The position numbers were made by a program, and so were the translations under genes. The notes under the pieces were generated by a model, which was not told the DNA's origin, did not search any database, and saw only the letters and a list, made by a program, of their open reading frames with translations. Positions 1 through 8,744 of a stretch of 64,000 nucleotides of DNA are shown in pieces. Position 1 is the first letter of the stretch. Every line of letters starts with the position of its first letter. Source of the stretch: Streptomyces tibetensis. Lineage in GTDB: Bacteria; Actinomycetota; Actinomycetes; Streptomycetales; Streptomycetaceae. The DNA is taken from positions 1 through 64,000 of the forward strand of contig NZ_SZVW01000006.1 of the NCBI RefSeq assembly GCF_007655005.1. Direction: 5' to 3'.

Positions 1-807
1 GGCGCCGGCAAAGCGGCCGCCGCCCGGGCCTCCGCCGCCCAGGCAGCCGCCGGGCCACCCGCCGCCCAGGCCTCCGGGGCCGCCCCGACGGCACCGTCCG
101 GACCCCAGGCCGCCCCCACGATCCCTCCTCAGGCCGGCGCGCCCGGCAGCGCACAGCCCGCCGCCTCCGCTGCCCCGCTCAGCCCCGGGCCCGGCGGTGG
201 CCAGTCCTCCTGGGCGCAGCAGGTGCACCGGCTCGCCGGATCCGGCGGCGGTGACGAGCAGCCCGTCGCGCCCTGGAAGCCACCGGTCGAGGACGTGTTC
301 CAGGCGGCCGCCCGGCGCCAGGCCGAGGCCCGCCCCGCCGGACTGGGCAAGCGGCTCGTCGCCCGGCTGCTGGACACCGTCGTCCTGGCCGCCCTCACCG
401 CCACGGCCGCCGTACCGCTCGGCACCAAGGCGATCGACCACGTCGAGGAGAAGATCGACGCGGCGAGGCTCTCCGGTGAGACCGTGACGGTCTGGCTGCT
501 CGACGGCACCACCTCGGTCTGCCTCGGCATCATCCTGGCCGTCCTGCTGCTCGCCGGTGTCCTGTGCGAGGTGCTGCCCACCGCCAAGTGGGGCCGCACC
601 CTCGGCAAGAAGCTGATGGGCCTGGAAGTGAGGGACATCGAGGGGCACGACTCCCCGGAGTTCGGCGCGGCTCTGCGCCGCTGGCTGGTCTACAGCGTGC
701 CCGGGCTCCTCGTCGTCGGGATCGTCGGCATGGCCTGGTGTCTCTTCGACCGGCCCTGGCGCCAGTGCTGGCACGACAAGGCAGCGCACACGTTCGTGGC
801 GGGCTGA
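1..807 (+). CDS. RDD family membrane protein, 5'-truncated by window start
   Basis: The frame is open from base 1 and ends at TGA 805-807, so the true start lies outside the window. The first ~70 visible residues are Ala/Pro/Gly-rich, low-complexity and probably cytoplasmic. An RDD domain with hydrophobic segments follows: it begins near the GKRLVARLLD stretch, carries the GRTLGKKLMGLEV motif typical of RDD proteins, and ends in a charged WHDKAAHTFV tail. RDD proteins are polytopic membrane proteins, some linked to ion transport, but no function can be assigned here. A second RDD gene follows after 60 bases in the same direction, so the two are probably a pair. Confidence 0.85.
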   Translation, partial: GAGKAAAARASAAQAAAGPPAAQASGAAPTAPSGPQAAPTIPPQAGAPGSAQPAASAAPLSPGPGGGQSSWAQQVHRLAGSGGGDEQPVAPWKPPVEDVFQAAARRQAEARPAGLGKRLVARLLDTVVLAALTATAAVPLGTKAIDHVEEKIDAARLSGETVTVWLLDGTTSVCLGIILAVLLLAGVLCEVLPTAKWGRTLGKKLMGLEVRDIEGHDSPEFGAALRRWLVYSVPGLLVVGIVGMAWCLFDRPWRQCWHDKAAHTFVAG

Positions 808-867
808 GCTCCCTCGGACAGCCGTCCGCCGGATGCGAAGGCGGGGGGTTCGCGGTCGACTCGGCCC

Positions 868-1596
868 ATGAGCAGTGAACCGCCCCCCGGCTCCGGTCAG
901 CAACCGCCGGATGACGACCCGTTCAGGAAGCGCCCCCCGAACGAGCAGCCCGGCGACGGCACCGGCACGCCCCCGGGCAGCGAACCCCCGCCGTACGGGG
1001 GCGGCCCGAGCGGCCCCGACGGCCCTGGCGGTGGCCCGGGCGGCGGCTTCGGAGGCGGTCCGCCGGGCGGTGGTGGTCCCCCCGGCGGCGGCCCCTATGG
1101 CGGTGATCCGTACGGCGGCGGCTCCTACCCCACCGACCCCCTCGCCGGCATGCCCCCGCTCGCCGACAGCGTCCAGCGCACGCTCGCGCGCATCATCGAC
1201 ATGGTTCTGGTGGGTGCCGTCGTCTGGCTGCTCACCTGGGGCTTCAACGTCGACGAGTACGACATGGACAGTGACCGCATCGAACTCGGCAGGTCGCTGT
1301 GGCAGTCGGCGGTCGCCGCCGTCCTCTACATCGCCTACGACACCGTCCTGACCGCCAGGACCGGCCAGACCCTCGGCAAGAGGCTGCTGCGCATGCGCGT
1401 GGCCAACCTGGACAACGGCGCGACGCCCTCGGTGCAGATCGCGCTGCTGCGCGCCGCGGTGCTGTGGCTCCCGTTCGCCTTCTGCTGCTTCTGCTTCTGG
1501 ATCGCGCTCTCGGGCGGCTGGAGCTACTTCGACCGGCCCTACAAGCAGGGCCTGCACGACAAGGCGGCCAAAACGGTCGTGGTCAGCACCAGATGA
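868..1596 (+). CDS. RDD family membrane protein
   Basis: A 242-residue protein with an ATG start. Residues ~1-95 are a disordered Pro/Gly-rich tail with many GGPPGGG-like units. The RDD domain follows (LARIIDMVLVGAVVW membrane segment, second segment near SAVAAVLYIAY, then GQTLGKRLLRMRV) and ends in HDKAAKTVVV, close to the end of the preceding RDD gene. The shared domain and shared tail point to an old tandem duplication of the two genes. Specific function is unknown. Confidence 0.88.
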   Translation: MSSEPPPGSGQQPPDDDPFRKRPPNEQPGDGTGTPPGSEPPPYGGGPSGPDGPGGGPGGGFGGGPPGGGGPPGGGPYGGDPYGGGSYPTDPLAGMPPLADSVQRTLARIIDMVLVGAVVWLLTWGFNVDEYDMDSDRIELGRSLWQSAVAAVLYIAYDTVLTARTGQTLGKRLLRMRVANLDNGATPSVQIALLRAAVLWLPFAFCCFCFWIALSGGWSYFDRPYKQGLHDKAAKTVVVSTR

Positions 1597-1640
1597 GGCA
1601 GCCGGGGAACAGCAGGCGGTGAAGAAAGGTCAGTGGGCGG

Positions 1641-1919
1641 TCAGGAAGCCGCCCGTTCGCGCACCGGCTCCGGGGCCGGTGCCGGGACCGAGGCCCGCAG
1701 CGGTTCGGGGGGCGCGGGCTGTTCCACCGCTGCCGGGCGCTTGCCGGGCAGCGGCACGGTCATGGCGACGAGCAACCCGAGGGCGAGCGCCGCGAGGGCG
1801 ATCACCGCGATCCCCGCGCCCGAACTCGTCTGGGACAGCAGCAGCATGGCGAGCGTCGAGAAGATCACGGTGCACGAACCGTAGGCGAGCTGTGCGGCAG
1901 TCGGACGGGGCATGGCCAT
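1641..1919 (-). CDS. small conserved hypothetical membrane protein
   Basis: Reads right to left and codes for about 92 residues. I chose the ATG at 1919 because a GAGGA motif sits just upstream. ATGs at 1922 and 1913, or a longer frame from 1994, are alternatives. Two hydrophobic stretches (CTVIFSTLAMLLL and GIAVIALAALALGLLVAM) predict two membrane helices. The C-terminal ~35 residues are Pro/Ala/Glu-rich. No known domain is recognised. It converges with the RDD gene, and its upstream side faces the protease promoter region. Confidence 0.6.
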   Translation of the reverse strand: MAMPRPTAAQLAYGSCTVIFSTLAMLLLSQTSSGAGIAVIALAALALGLLVAMTVPLPGKRPAAVEQPAPPEPLRASVPAPAPEPVRERAAS

Positions 1920-1994
1920 CATGTCCTCGAATGTGGGGTCCACGGGGTGTCGCCGGGCATTCCGCCGGCTTGAGGGCGTTCCGCCGAACGACAT

Positions 1995-2332
1995 TCTCTC
2001 GGGCAGGGTGCCCGACCGGAACCGGCGGTAAGCGTGACCTAATCAACAAGGGCGGTGCACAGGGGGCGCACGGAGTCATGACGTCCATCTAGTGGACATG
2101 TGCACGCGCCCACAGGGCCGACGGGGAGGGTCGTGGGACAACCGTTTGGTTGTCCGTAAAACGAACCTTGCCTCCGCATAGTGCACTTGACCTGTCCAAG
2201 TCAAGGTCTGTCTTTTCTTCTAAACCTCTAGTCAAATGTCGTCACTTGACTACACGCGTTGATCACGCGCGCGCGGACTTCCACGACCGGGACCCCGCCT
2301 GCCGCGCGCCCGAACGCGGGGGAGGATCTCAA
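1995..2332 (+). promoter_or_regulatory. intergenic regulatory region upstream of the M6 protease, with dyads
   Basis: 338 bases without a supported gene. It holds several dyads: GTCCA 2083-2087 with TGGAC 2093-2097; CTTGAC 2186-2191 with GTCAAG 2200-2205 (perfect, 8-base spacer); and GTCAA 2231-2235 with TTGAC 2246-2250. Repeated TTGAC/GTCAA half-sites in both orientations suggest a regulator binding array, though some TTGAC copies could be -35 elements. No -10 can be assigned with certainty. Confidence 0.5.
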
Positions 2333-4681
2333 GTGACCAGTAGAACCTGGACGTTCAGAGCGGCCGCCATAAGCGTGGCGCTCGCAGCGGCCACCGCCAC
2401 CGCCTCGACGTATGCGGTGGCCGACGACGCCTCGGCCCCCCGGTCCACCACCGTGGACCGGCACGACCCGGCGGATCGTCACCATGACGAGCACGACCTC
2501 GAAGGCCCGCTGAGCAAGACGCAGGACGCTCAGCGCCAGGAAGCCCTGAAGCAGGTCATATCCGGCAAGAACAAGGTCAAGAACCGCGAGGGCTCGAAGG
2601 TCGTCCAGCTCAAGGGCAAGAAGGGCGACGACAAGTACGTCGAGCTCGGCCGCGAGAAGACCGACAAGATCTTCACGATCCTGGTCGAGTTCGGGGACAA
2701 GGTCGACAGCCGCTACGGCGGCACCGCGGGCCCGCTGCACAACGCGATACCCAAGCCCGACCGCAAGAAGGACAACTCCACGGCGTGGAGGGCCGACTAC
2801 GACCAGGACTACTTCCAGGACCTGTACTTCGGCCACGGCAAGGGCGTCGACTCGGTCAAGACCTACTACGAGAAGCAGTCCTCGGGCCGCTACTCGGTCG
2901 ACGGCGAGGTCTCCGACTGGGTCAAGGTCCCCTACAACGAGGCCCGTTACGGCAACAACGCCTGCGGTGACACCAACTGCCCCAGCGTGTGGAACGTCGT
3001 CAGCGACGGTCTGAACGCCTGGGTCGCGCAGCAGAAGGCCGCGGGTCGCACCGACGCCCAGATCAAGGCGGACGTCGCCCGGTTCGACGAGTGGGACCGC
3101 TACGACTTCGACGGCGACGGCGACTTCAACGAGCCCGACGGCTACATCGACCACTTCCAGATCGTGCACGCCGGCGAGGACGAGTCCGCGGGCGGCGGCG
3201 CGCAGAGCACCGACGCGATCTGGGCCCACCGCTGGTACGCCTTCGGCACCGACGCCGGCGCCACCGGCCCGGCCGACAACAAGCTCGGTGGCGCGAAGAT
3301 CGGCGACACCGGCATCTGGGTCGGCGACTACACCGTCCAGCCGGAGAACGGCGGACTCGGTGTCTACGCCCACGAGTACGGCCACGACCTCGGTCTGCCG
3401 GACCACTACGACACCTCGGGCGGCGAGAACTCCACCGGCTTCTGGACGCTGATGTCGTCCGGCTCCTGGCTCGGCACCGGCAAGAACGAGATCGGCGACC
3501 TGCCCGGCGACATGACCGCCTGGGACAAGCTGCAGCTCGGCTGGCTGAACTACGACAAGGCCAAGGCCGGCGTCAACTCCTGGCACAAGCTGGGCGTGGC
3601 CGAGTACAACACCAAGCACAAGCAGGCCCTGGTCGTCGACCTCCCCAAGAAGGCGGTCACCACCGAGATCGTCGCTCCCGCCGAGGGCAAGTCCCAGTGG
3701 TGGAGCGGCAGCGGTGACAACCTGAAGAACACCCTGGCGCGTTCGGTCGACCTGACCGGCAAGTCGAAGGCGCAGCTGACCCTCGACGGCTGGTACGACA
3801 TCGAGGCCAACTACGACTACCTCTACACCGAGGTCTCGACCGACGGCGGCGCCAACTGGACCGCTCTCGACGGCACGGTGGACGGTCAGCCGATCCCGCG
3901 CGACGGCAGCGACAAGCCGGTCCTGACCGGCACGGTCGACGGCTACAAGAAGCTCGCCTTCCCGCTCGACGCCTACGCCGGCAAGAAGATCGACCTGCGC
4001 TTCCGCTACCAGACCGACGGCGGCGTGGCCCAGAAGGGCTTCGCGGCCGACTCGATCACGGTGACCGCAGACGGCGCCCCCGTCTTCACCGACAACGCCG
4101 AGACCGCGGACGACGCGTGGAAGGCCACCGGCTTCTCCCGCATCGGCGCGTCCTTCACCAAGGACTACGCGCAGTACTACATCGCCGAGAACCGGCAGTA
4201 CGTCTCGTACGACAAGACGCTGAAGGTCGGCCCGTACAACTTCGGCTTCACGGCGCGCCCGGACTGGGTGGAGCACTACGCGTACCAGAACGGCCTGCTG
4301 ATCTGGAAGTGGGACACCTCCCAGGCGGACAACAACACCAGCCAGCACCAGGGCACCGGTCTGGTCCTGCCGATCGACTCGCACCCGGACCAGCTGAAGT
4401 GGGCCGACGGCACGCTGATGCGCAACCGCGTCCAGGCCTACGACTCGCCGTTCAGCCTCTACCGCACCGACGGCATGACGCTGCACAAGGCGGACGTGGC
4501 GAAGTACATCCCGGGCTCGAAGGGCGTCTCGGTCTTCAACGACCGGAAGAACGACTACTACGACGAGTCGAACCCGACCGCGGGTGTCAAGATCACTGAC
4601 ACCAACACGAAGATCAAGATCCTCAAGGAAGCCAAGGACGGCTCGACGATCGAGCTGGAGGTCGGCGCCGCGGGTAGGTAA
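2333..4681 (+). CDS. secreted M6-family (immune inhibitor A type) metalloprotease
   Basis: A 782-residue secreted zinc protease. The GTG at 2333 follows GGAGG (2320-2324 region) and puts a signal peptide at the N-terminus (charged SRTWTFR, then a hydrophobic Ala-rich core ending near TYAVA). An upstream ATG at 2150 would bury this signal and is rejected. The zinc site HEYGHDLGLPDH is at residues 347-358, in the HExxHxxGxxH form. The catalytic M6 domain covers roughly residues 110-480. The C-terminal part resembles the MAM-like/immune-inhibitor region (STDGGANW and FRYQTDGG stretches). Expected role is extracellular protein degradation. A strong terminator follows. Confidence 0.93.
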   Translation: MTSRTWTFRAAAISVALAAATATASTYAVADDASAPRSTTVDRHDPADRHHDEHDLEGPLSKTQDAQRQEALKQVISGKNKVKNREGSKVVQLKGKKGDDKYVELGREKTDKIFTILVEFGDKVDSRYGGTAGPLHNAIPKPDRKKDNSTAWRADYDQDYFQDLYFGHGKGVDSVKTYYEKQSSGRYSVDGEVSDWVKVPYNEARYGNNACGDTNCPSVWNVVSDGLNAWVAQQKAAGRTDAQIKADVARFDEWDRYDFDGDGDFNEPDGYIDHFQIVHAGEDESAGGGAQSTDAIWAHRWYAFGTDAGATGPADNKLGGAKIGDTGIWVGDYTVQPENGGLGVYAHEYGHDLGLPDHYDTSGGENSTGFWTLMSSGSWLGTGKNEIGDLPGDMTAWDKLQLGWLNYDKAKAGVNSWHKLGVAEYNTKHKQALVVDLPKKAVTTEIVAPAEGKSQWWSGSGDNLKNTLARSVDLTGKSKAQLTLDGWYDIEANYDYLYTEVSTDGGANWTALDGTVDGQPIPRDGSDKPVLTGTVDGYKKLAFPLDAYAGKKIDLRFRYQTDGGVAQKGFAADSITVTADGAPVFTDNAETADDAWKATGFSRIGASFTKDYAQYYIAENRQYVSYDKTLKVGPYNFGFTARPDWVEHYAYQNGLLIWKWDTSQADNNTSQHQGTGLVLPIDSHPDQLKWADGTLMRNRVQAYDSPFSLYRTDGMTLHKADVAKYIPGSKGVSVFNDRKNDYYDESNPTAGVKITDTNTKIKILKEAKDGSTIELEVGAAGR

Positions 4682-4706
4682 TCCGCATCCTTGCAGGTCA
4701 GAACAT

Positions 4707-4742
4707 GATCGGCGGTGACCCACTGGCGGGTCACCGCCGATC
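4707..4742 (+). terminator. factor-independent terminator after the protease gene
   Basis: A perfect 15-bp stem (GATCGGCGGTGACCC at 4707-4721 with its complement at 4728-4742) and a 6-base loop, 25 bases after the stop codon. No U-tract, as is common in Streptomyces. Confidence 0.85.
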
Positions 4743-4803
4743 CGTGTTTAGGTGCGTCCTGTGGCTCTCTTATTGACACCGACCGACACGGGGGGATGAG
4801 CGC

Positions 4804-5148
4804 ATGGCCGCAGGAGGCTTCTGCAAGCTGCCGAACGGCACGGTGGTGGTGGCGCTGAACCTGCCCAGTCCCGCCGCCGACGGCCCTGGCGCCGTCCGCG
4901 TCCTCGTCCACTCCGTGAACCGCGCCCGGGCCCTGACCAGGCTCCGCAACCTCGGTCTGCGGTCGGTCTACCTGCGCGGGAACGCCGCCCCGCCGACCCC
5001 CGACGAGATCACGGCGGTCCTGCACCACCCGGACGGCCTGATATGGCGCACGGCCCCCGACAACGGTGTCGCGTCGAGCCCGGAGCTGGTCCAGGAGCTG
5101 TGGCGCCCGATCAGGGCCCTCCTGCGGCGCCCGACGGCCCACACCTGA
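4804..5148 (+). CDS. conserved hypothetical protein
   Basis: 114 residues, ATG start preceded by a GGGGGG tract at 4790-4795. It is soluble, with no signal or membrane segment and no recognised domain. The amino-terminal half alternates hydrophobic and small residues, and the C-terminal half contains HHPDGLIWR. A TTGACA at ~4774-4779 could be the -35 box. It converges with the nicotinamidase gene. Function unknown. Confidence 0.65.
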   Translation: MAAGGFCKLPNGTVVVALNLPSPAADGPGAVRVLVHSVNRARALTRLRNLGLRSVYLRGNAAPPTPDEITAVLHHPDGLIWRTAPDNGVASSPELVQELWRPIRALLRRPTAHT

Positions 5149-5176
5149 CCCGCGCCGGGCCCGCCGGGGCTCGGGG

Positions 5177-5767
5177 CTACTGCACGACCGGCTTGCCCGA
5201 CAGCTCCACGCCCGCCTCGCGCAGCTCCTCGATGGCCCGCTCGGTGCTCTCCTCGGCCACCCCGGCCGTCAGGTCGAGCAGCACGTGCGTACGGAAGCCC
5301 TCCCGGGCGGCGTCCAGGGCCGTGGCCCGTACGCAGTGGTCCGTGGCGATGCCGACCACGTCGACCTCGGTGACCTCGCGGGAGCGCAGCCAGTCGGCCA
5401 GGGGCGTGCCGTTCTCGTCGGCGCCCTCGAAACCGCTGTACGCCGCCGAGTAGGCCCCCTTGTCGAACACCGCGTCGATCGAACCGGAGGCGACCGCGGG
5501 TGCGAAATTGGGGTGGAAGCCGACGCCCTCCGTGCCGGCCACGCAGTGTGCGGGCCAGGAGCGGGCGTAGTCCGGGTTGGTGGAGAAGTGGCCGCCGGGG
5601 GCGATGTGGTGGTCGCGGGTGGCCACGACGTGCTGGTAGCCGGACCCGGCCGCCTGCCCGATCAGCTCCGTGACCGCGGCGGCCACATCGGCACCGCCGG
5701 ACACCGCGAGGCTGCCCCCCTCACAGAAGTCGTTCTGCACATCGACGACGATCAAGGCGCGGCGCAT
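5177..5767 (-). CDS. pncA: nicotinamidase (isochorismatase-like hydrolase)
   Basis: 196 residues. It hydrolyses nicotinamide to nicotinate in NAD salvage. The N-terminal MRRALIVVDVQNDFCEGG carries the catalytic Asp, and GIATDHCVRATALDA near residue 150 carries the nucleophilic Cys with the cis-peptide motif of the family. Metal ligands are expected in the DHHIAPGGHF segment. It lies just downstream of nicotinate phosphoribosyltransferase on the same strand (gap ~124 bases), so the two consecutive steps are probably co-expressed. Confidence 0.93.
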   Translation of the reverse strand: MRRALIVVDVQNDFCEGGSLAVSGGADVAAAVTELIGQAAGSGYQHVVATRDHHIAPGGHFSTNPDYARSWPAHCVAGTEGVGFHPNFAPAVASGSIDAVFDKGAYSAAYSGFEGADENGTPLADWLRSREVTEVDVVGIATDHCVRATALDAAREGFRTHVLLDLTAGVAEESTERAIEELREAGVELSGKPVVQ

Positions 5768-5891
5768 GGTCGGTGTCCTTCGGCTATGAGGTCTATGGGG
5801 TCGGCAAGCCCGGCCGGTGAACCACCGAGCGTAGGCACAAGGGGGAGCGGGCGGGAGGGGTCGCGACTCGGCGCATCACGGCACACCCCAC

Positions 5892-7238
5892 CTAGCTACC
5901 CGAGCTCTCGTGCAGGTACTCCGTGGGAAGGACGGGCTCCCCGCGCGAGAGCTGCGTGGCCGACATCGGGAGACCCGCGCGCGCCCTCGTGTGCCGCTCG
6001 CGCGCCGCGTCCAGGGGCTCGCGCGCCACCACCTCGCCGCCCTTGACCAGCTCCACCAGCAGCTGCCGGTCCGCGAGCTCGGCCGGCACCGGTCCGGTGC
6101 CGATCACCTCGGCCTCGGCGACCCCGTAGGAGTCCAGCCGCCGCGCGGCCCACTTGCGCCCGCCCACCGACGTCTTGCCGCCGCTGGACTTCTTCGCCAC
6201 GGGCACCAGCGGTGCCTTGGGGTCGGTGGACTCGGCCCGGGCGACCAGCTTGTAGACCATCGAGGAGGTGGGGTGGCCGGAGCCGGTCACCAGCTGCGTC
6301 CCGACGCCGTAGGCGTCCACCGGAGCCGCCGCGAGCGAGGCGATCGCGTATTCGTCCAGGTCGGAGGTCACGACGATCTTCGTGTCCCTCGCGCCCAGCT
6401 CGTCGAGCTGCTGGCGCACCCGGTGCGCGACCAGCAGCAGGTCGCCGGAGTCGATCCGCACCGCGCCCAGCTCGGTCCCGGCGACCTCGACGGCCGTGCG
6501 GACCGCCTCGGCGACGTCGTAGGTGTCCACCAGCAGGGTGGTGCCGCGCCCCAGCGTGTGCACCTGGGCCTGGAAGGCGTCCCGCTCGCGGTCGTGCAGC
6601 AGGGTGAAGGCGTGCGCGGAGGTGCCGACGGTCGGGATGCCGTATCGGAAGCCGGCCGCCAGGTCGGAGGTGCTCGCGAAACCGCCGACGTACGCGGCCC
6701 GGGAGGCCGCGACCGCCGCCAGCTCGTGCGTGCGCCGGGCGCCCATCTCGATCAGCGGCCGGTCACCCGCGGCCGCCGACATCCGCGAGGCGGCCGCCGC
6801 GATCGCCGAGTCGTGGTTGAGGATCGAAAGGATCACGGTCTCCAGCAGCACGCACTCGGCGAAGGTGCCCTCGACCCGCATGATCGGCGAGCCCGGGAAG
6901 TACACCTCTCCCTCGGGGTAGCCCCAGATGTCGCCGCTGAACCGGTAGCCCGCCAGCCACTGCAGGGTCTCCTCGTCCACGATCTCCCGCTCGCGCAGGA
7001 AGTTCAGCACGGCCGCGTCGAAACGGAAGTTCTCCACCGCGTCCAGCACCCGGCCGGTGCCGCCCACGACGCCGTAGCGGCGCCCGTCCGGCAGCCGCCG
7101 GGTGAAGACCTCGAACACGCTCCGCCGCTCGGCCGTACCCGACGCGAGGGCGGCCCGCAGCATCGTCAGCTCGTACTGGTCCGTGAACAGAGCCGTCGAG
7201 GGAACGTCCACCGGCAGCCCAAGGTCCGCTACGTCCAC
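5892..7238 (-). CDS. pncB: nicotinate phosphoribosyltransferase
   Basis: 448 residues. It converts nicotinate and PRPP to nicotinate mononucleotide. I chose the GTG at 7238 because GAGGAG precedes it by a good distance. The frame runs up to 7334 but without a ribosome site. Family features include TDQYELTM at the N-terminus, the VFEVFTRRLPDGRRYGVV segment, the catalytic-loop region GTSAHAFTLLHDRE, and the phosphate-binding IDSGDLLLVAHRVR. It diverges from clpS. Confidence 0.94.
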   Translation of the reverse strand: MDVADLGLPVDVPSTALFTDQYELTMLRAALASGTAERRSVFEVFTRRLPDGRRYGVVGGTGRVLDAVENFRFDAAVLNFLREREIVDEETLQWLAGYRFSGDIWGYPEGEVYFPGSPIMRVEGTFAECVLLETVILSILNHDSAIAAAASRMSAAAGDRPLIEMGARRTHELAAVAASRAAYVGGFASTSDLAAGFRYGIPTVGTSAHAFTLLHDRERDAFQAQVHTLGRGTTLLVDTYDVAEAVRTAVEVAGTELGAVRIDSGDLLLVAHRVRQQLDELGARDTKIVVTSDLDEYAIASLAAAPVDAYGVGTQLVTGSGHPTSSMVYKLVARAESTDPKAPLVPVAKKSSGGKTSVGGRKWAARRLDSYGVAEAEVIGTGPVPAELADRQLLVELVKGGEVVAREPLDAARERHTRARAGLPMSATQLSRGEPVLPTEYLHESSGS

Positions 7239-7421
7239 TTCCGCTCTCCTCGCCGTTCTCACCGGATCGCCCCTCGGCCGTCGGTCCGGGGATCGTCCCC
7301 GGCGTCCTCGGTATGGTGAGGAGCGTACCCCCATTTCGTCAATCTGACGATTGCAGTCCCGGCAGACGCGATCCCCTTACGGCCAGGCCCGTTTGTGCGA
7401 CTACCCCCCTCGGGTGGCAGC

Positions 7422-7739
7422 ATGGGCAGTGTGACGTCACCCGCACCCCTGGAGATCGAACGCACCGAGTCGGCGGAGGAGGTCTTCGCCGTACCCGAGC
7501 CGGACGTCCCGTGGGTCACGATCGTCCACAACGACCCGGTCAACCTCATGAGCTACGTGACGTACGTCTTCCAGTCGTACTTCGGCTACTCCAAGGACAA
7601 GGCCACCAAACTCATGATGGACGTCCACCACAAGGGCCGGGCGGTCGTCTCCAGCGGCAGCCGCGAGGAGATGGAACGCGACGTGCAGGCCATGCACGGC
7701 TACGGCCTGTGGGCCACCCTCCAGCAGGACCGCAAGTAG
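7422..7739 (+). CDS. clpS: ATP-dependent Clp protease adaptor ClpS
   Basis: 105 residues. ClpS hands N-degron substrates to ClpC/ClpA. The core [20 protein letters not shown] contains the conserved NDP and the substrate-pocket residues, followed by [20 protein letters not shown], which binds the Clp N-domain. ATG 7422 and GTG 7431 are both possible starts. The ~185 bases back to pncB hold the divergent promoters. The DUF2017 gene follows after 32 bases, an arrangement common in actinobacteria. Confidence 0.93.
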   Translation: MGSVTSPAPLEIERTESAEEVFAVPEPDVPWVTIVHNDPVNLMSYVTYVFQSYFGYSKDKATKLMMDVHHKGRAVVSSGSREEMERDVQAMHGYGLWATLQQDRK

Positions 7740-7771
7740 CCAGCTCCCCGCCCAGCAGCGAAAAGGCGTTC

Positions 7772-8380
7772 ATGCCCGGAACCTTCGAACCGCTCCCCGG
7801 CGGCGGCGCGGCCGTCGCCCTCGACGACGTCGAGATCTCCATCATCCGGTCGCTGGCCGTCCAGCTCCTGGAGCTCATCGGCCCCGGCCCCGCCGAGGAC
7901 GCCTCCGACGACCCGCTCGCCGAGCTGTTCGCCGAGGGCCCGAGCGAGCCGCCCGGCGACCCGGTGCTCAGGCGGCTCTTCCCGGACGCCTACAGCGATC
8001 CCGAGCAGCCCGCCTCCCCGCGGGACGCCGAGGAGCAGCGGGCGCACTCCGCGGAGTTCCGCCGCTACACGGAGAACGACCTGCGGGCCGGCAAGCGGGA
8101 CAGCGCCCTCGCGGTGATCCGCTCCCTCGACGCGCTCTCCTCGGCCTCCGCCGGTGAGGGCGGTGCCGTGCTGAAGCTGTCGCCGGCGGAGTCCCAGCAG
8201 TGGCTGGGGGCCCTGAACGACCTGCGGCTCGCGATCGGCTCCCGGCTGGAGATCACCGAGGACGAGGACACCGACCTCCTCTACCGCCTCCCGGACGACG
8301 ACCCGCGCAAGCCGATGGTGATGGCCTACCTGTGGCTCGGCGGACTCCAGGAGACGCTGGTCGCAACCCTTATGCCCTGA
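7772..8380 (+). CDS. DUF2017 family protein
   Basis: 202 residues starting at ATG 7772 (MPGTFEPL...). It has the usual features of the DUF2017 family: an N-terminal GGAAVALDDVEISIIRSLAVQLLELIG segment, an acidic Pro-rich middle, and a C-terminal MVMAYLWLGGLQETLV helix. The family is actinobacterial and habitually sits next to clpS, which suggests a link to Clp proteolysis, but no biochemical role is established. Probably an operon with clpS. Confidence 0.87.
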   Translation: MPGTFEPLPGGGAAVALDDVEISIIRSLAVQLLELIGPGPAEDASDDPLAELFAEGPSEPPGDPVLRRLFPDAYSDPEQPASPRDAEEQRAHSAEFRRYTENDLRAGKRDSALAVIRSLDALSSASAGEGGAVLKLSPAESQQWLGALNDLRLAIGSRLEITEDEDTDLLYRLPDDDPRKPMVMAYLWLGGLQETLVATLMP

Positions 8381-8401
8381 TCGGTGCAGATTCTGTGACC
8401 A

Positions 8402-8428
8402 CTGAGTGACCGAACGGTGTTCGCTCAG
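8402..8428 (+). terminator. hairpin downstream of DUF2017, possible terminator or operator
   Basis: Nested dyad: CTGAG 8402-8406 with CTCAG 8424-8428 outside, CGAAC 8411-8415 with GTTCG 8419-8423 inside. It starts 21 bases after the stop. The rest of the 364-base gap up to the permease shows no supported gene. It could instead be a regulator site for the permease. Confidence 0.4.
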
Positions 8429-8744
8429 AGGACACTCAAATCCGGATAACGATCCCGTCACCGCACCCGTCTCCTATGACCTCTTCGGGTGCGTTCTGTC
8501 TGCTTTTCCCTGTGTCGTGCGCCACATCGCGCCCCTGTGATCAGTGTTTCCGGCGTGATAAATCTTCACGACCGCCCGGCAGAACACCACCCGAATGTTC
8601 GGCCGGGTGCGCCACCGAGCCGGCAACCGCCGGCCAGGCACGAGCGGGCTTCCGGGCCCGCTCAGCTCCATCATTCCGGGGGGATCGAAACCCGATCCGA
8701 GGCCGACGAGGGCCCGGGTCGGCATGGAGAAAGGCGCACCACAC

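Noticed and set aside
2150..2332. N-terminal extension of the protease from ATG 2150
   Set aside because: It would bury the signal peptide, lacks a ribosome site, and runs through the dyad-rich promoter region. GTG 2333 has GGAGG in place.
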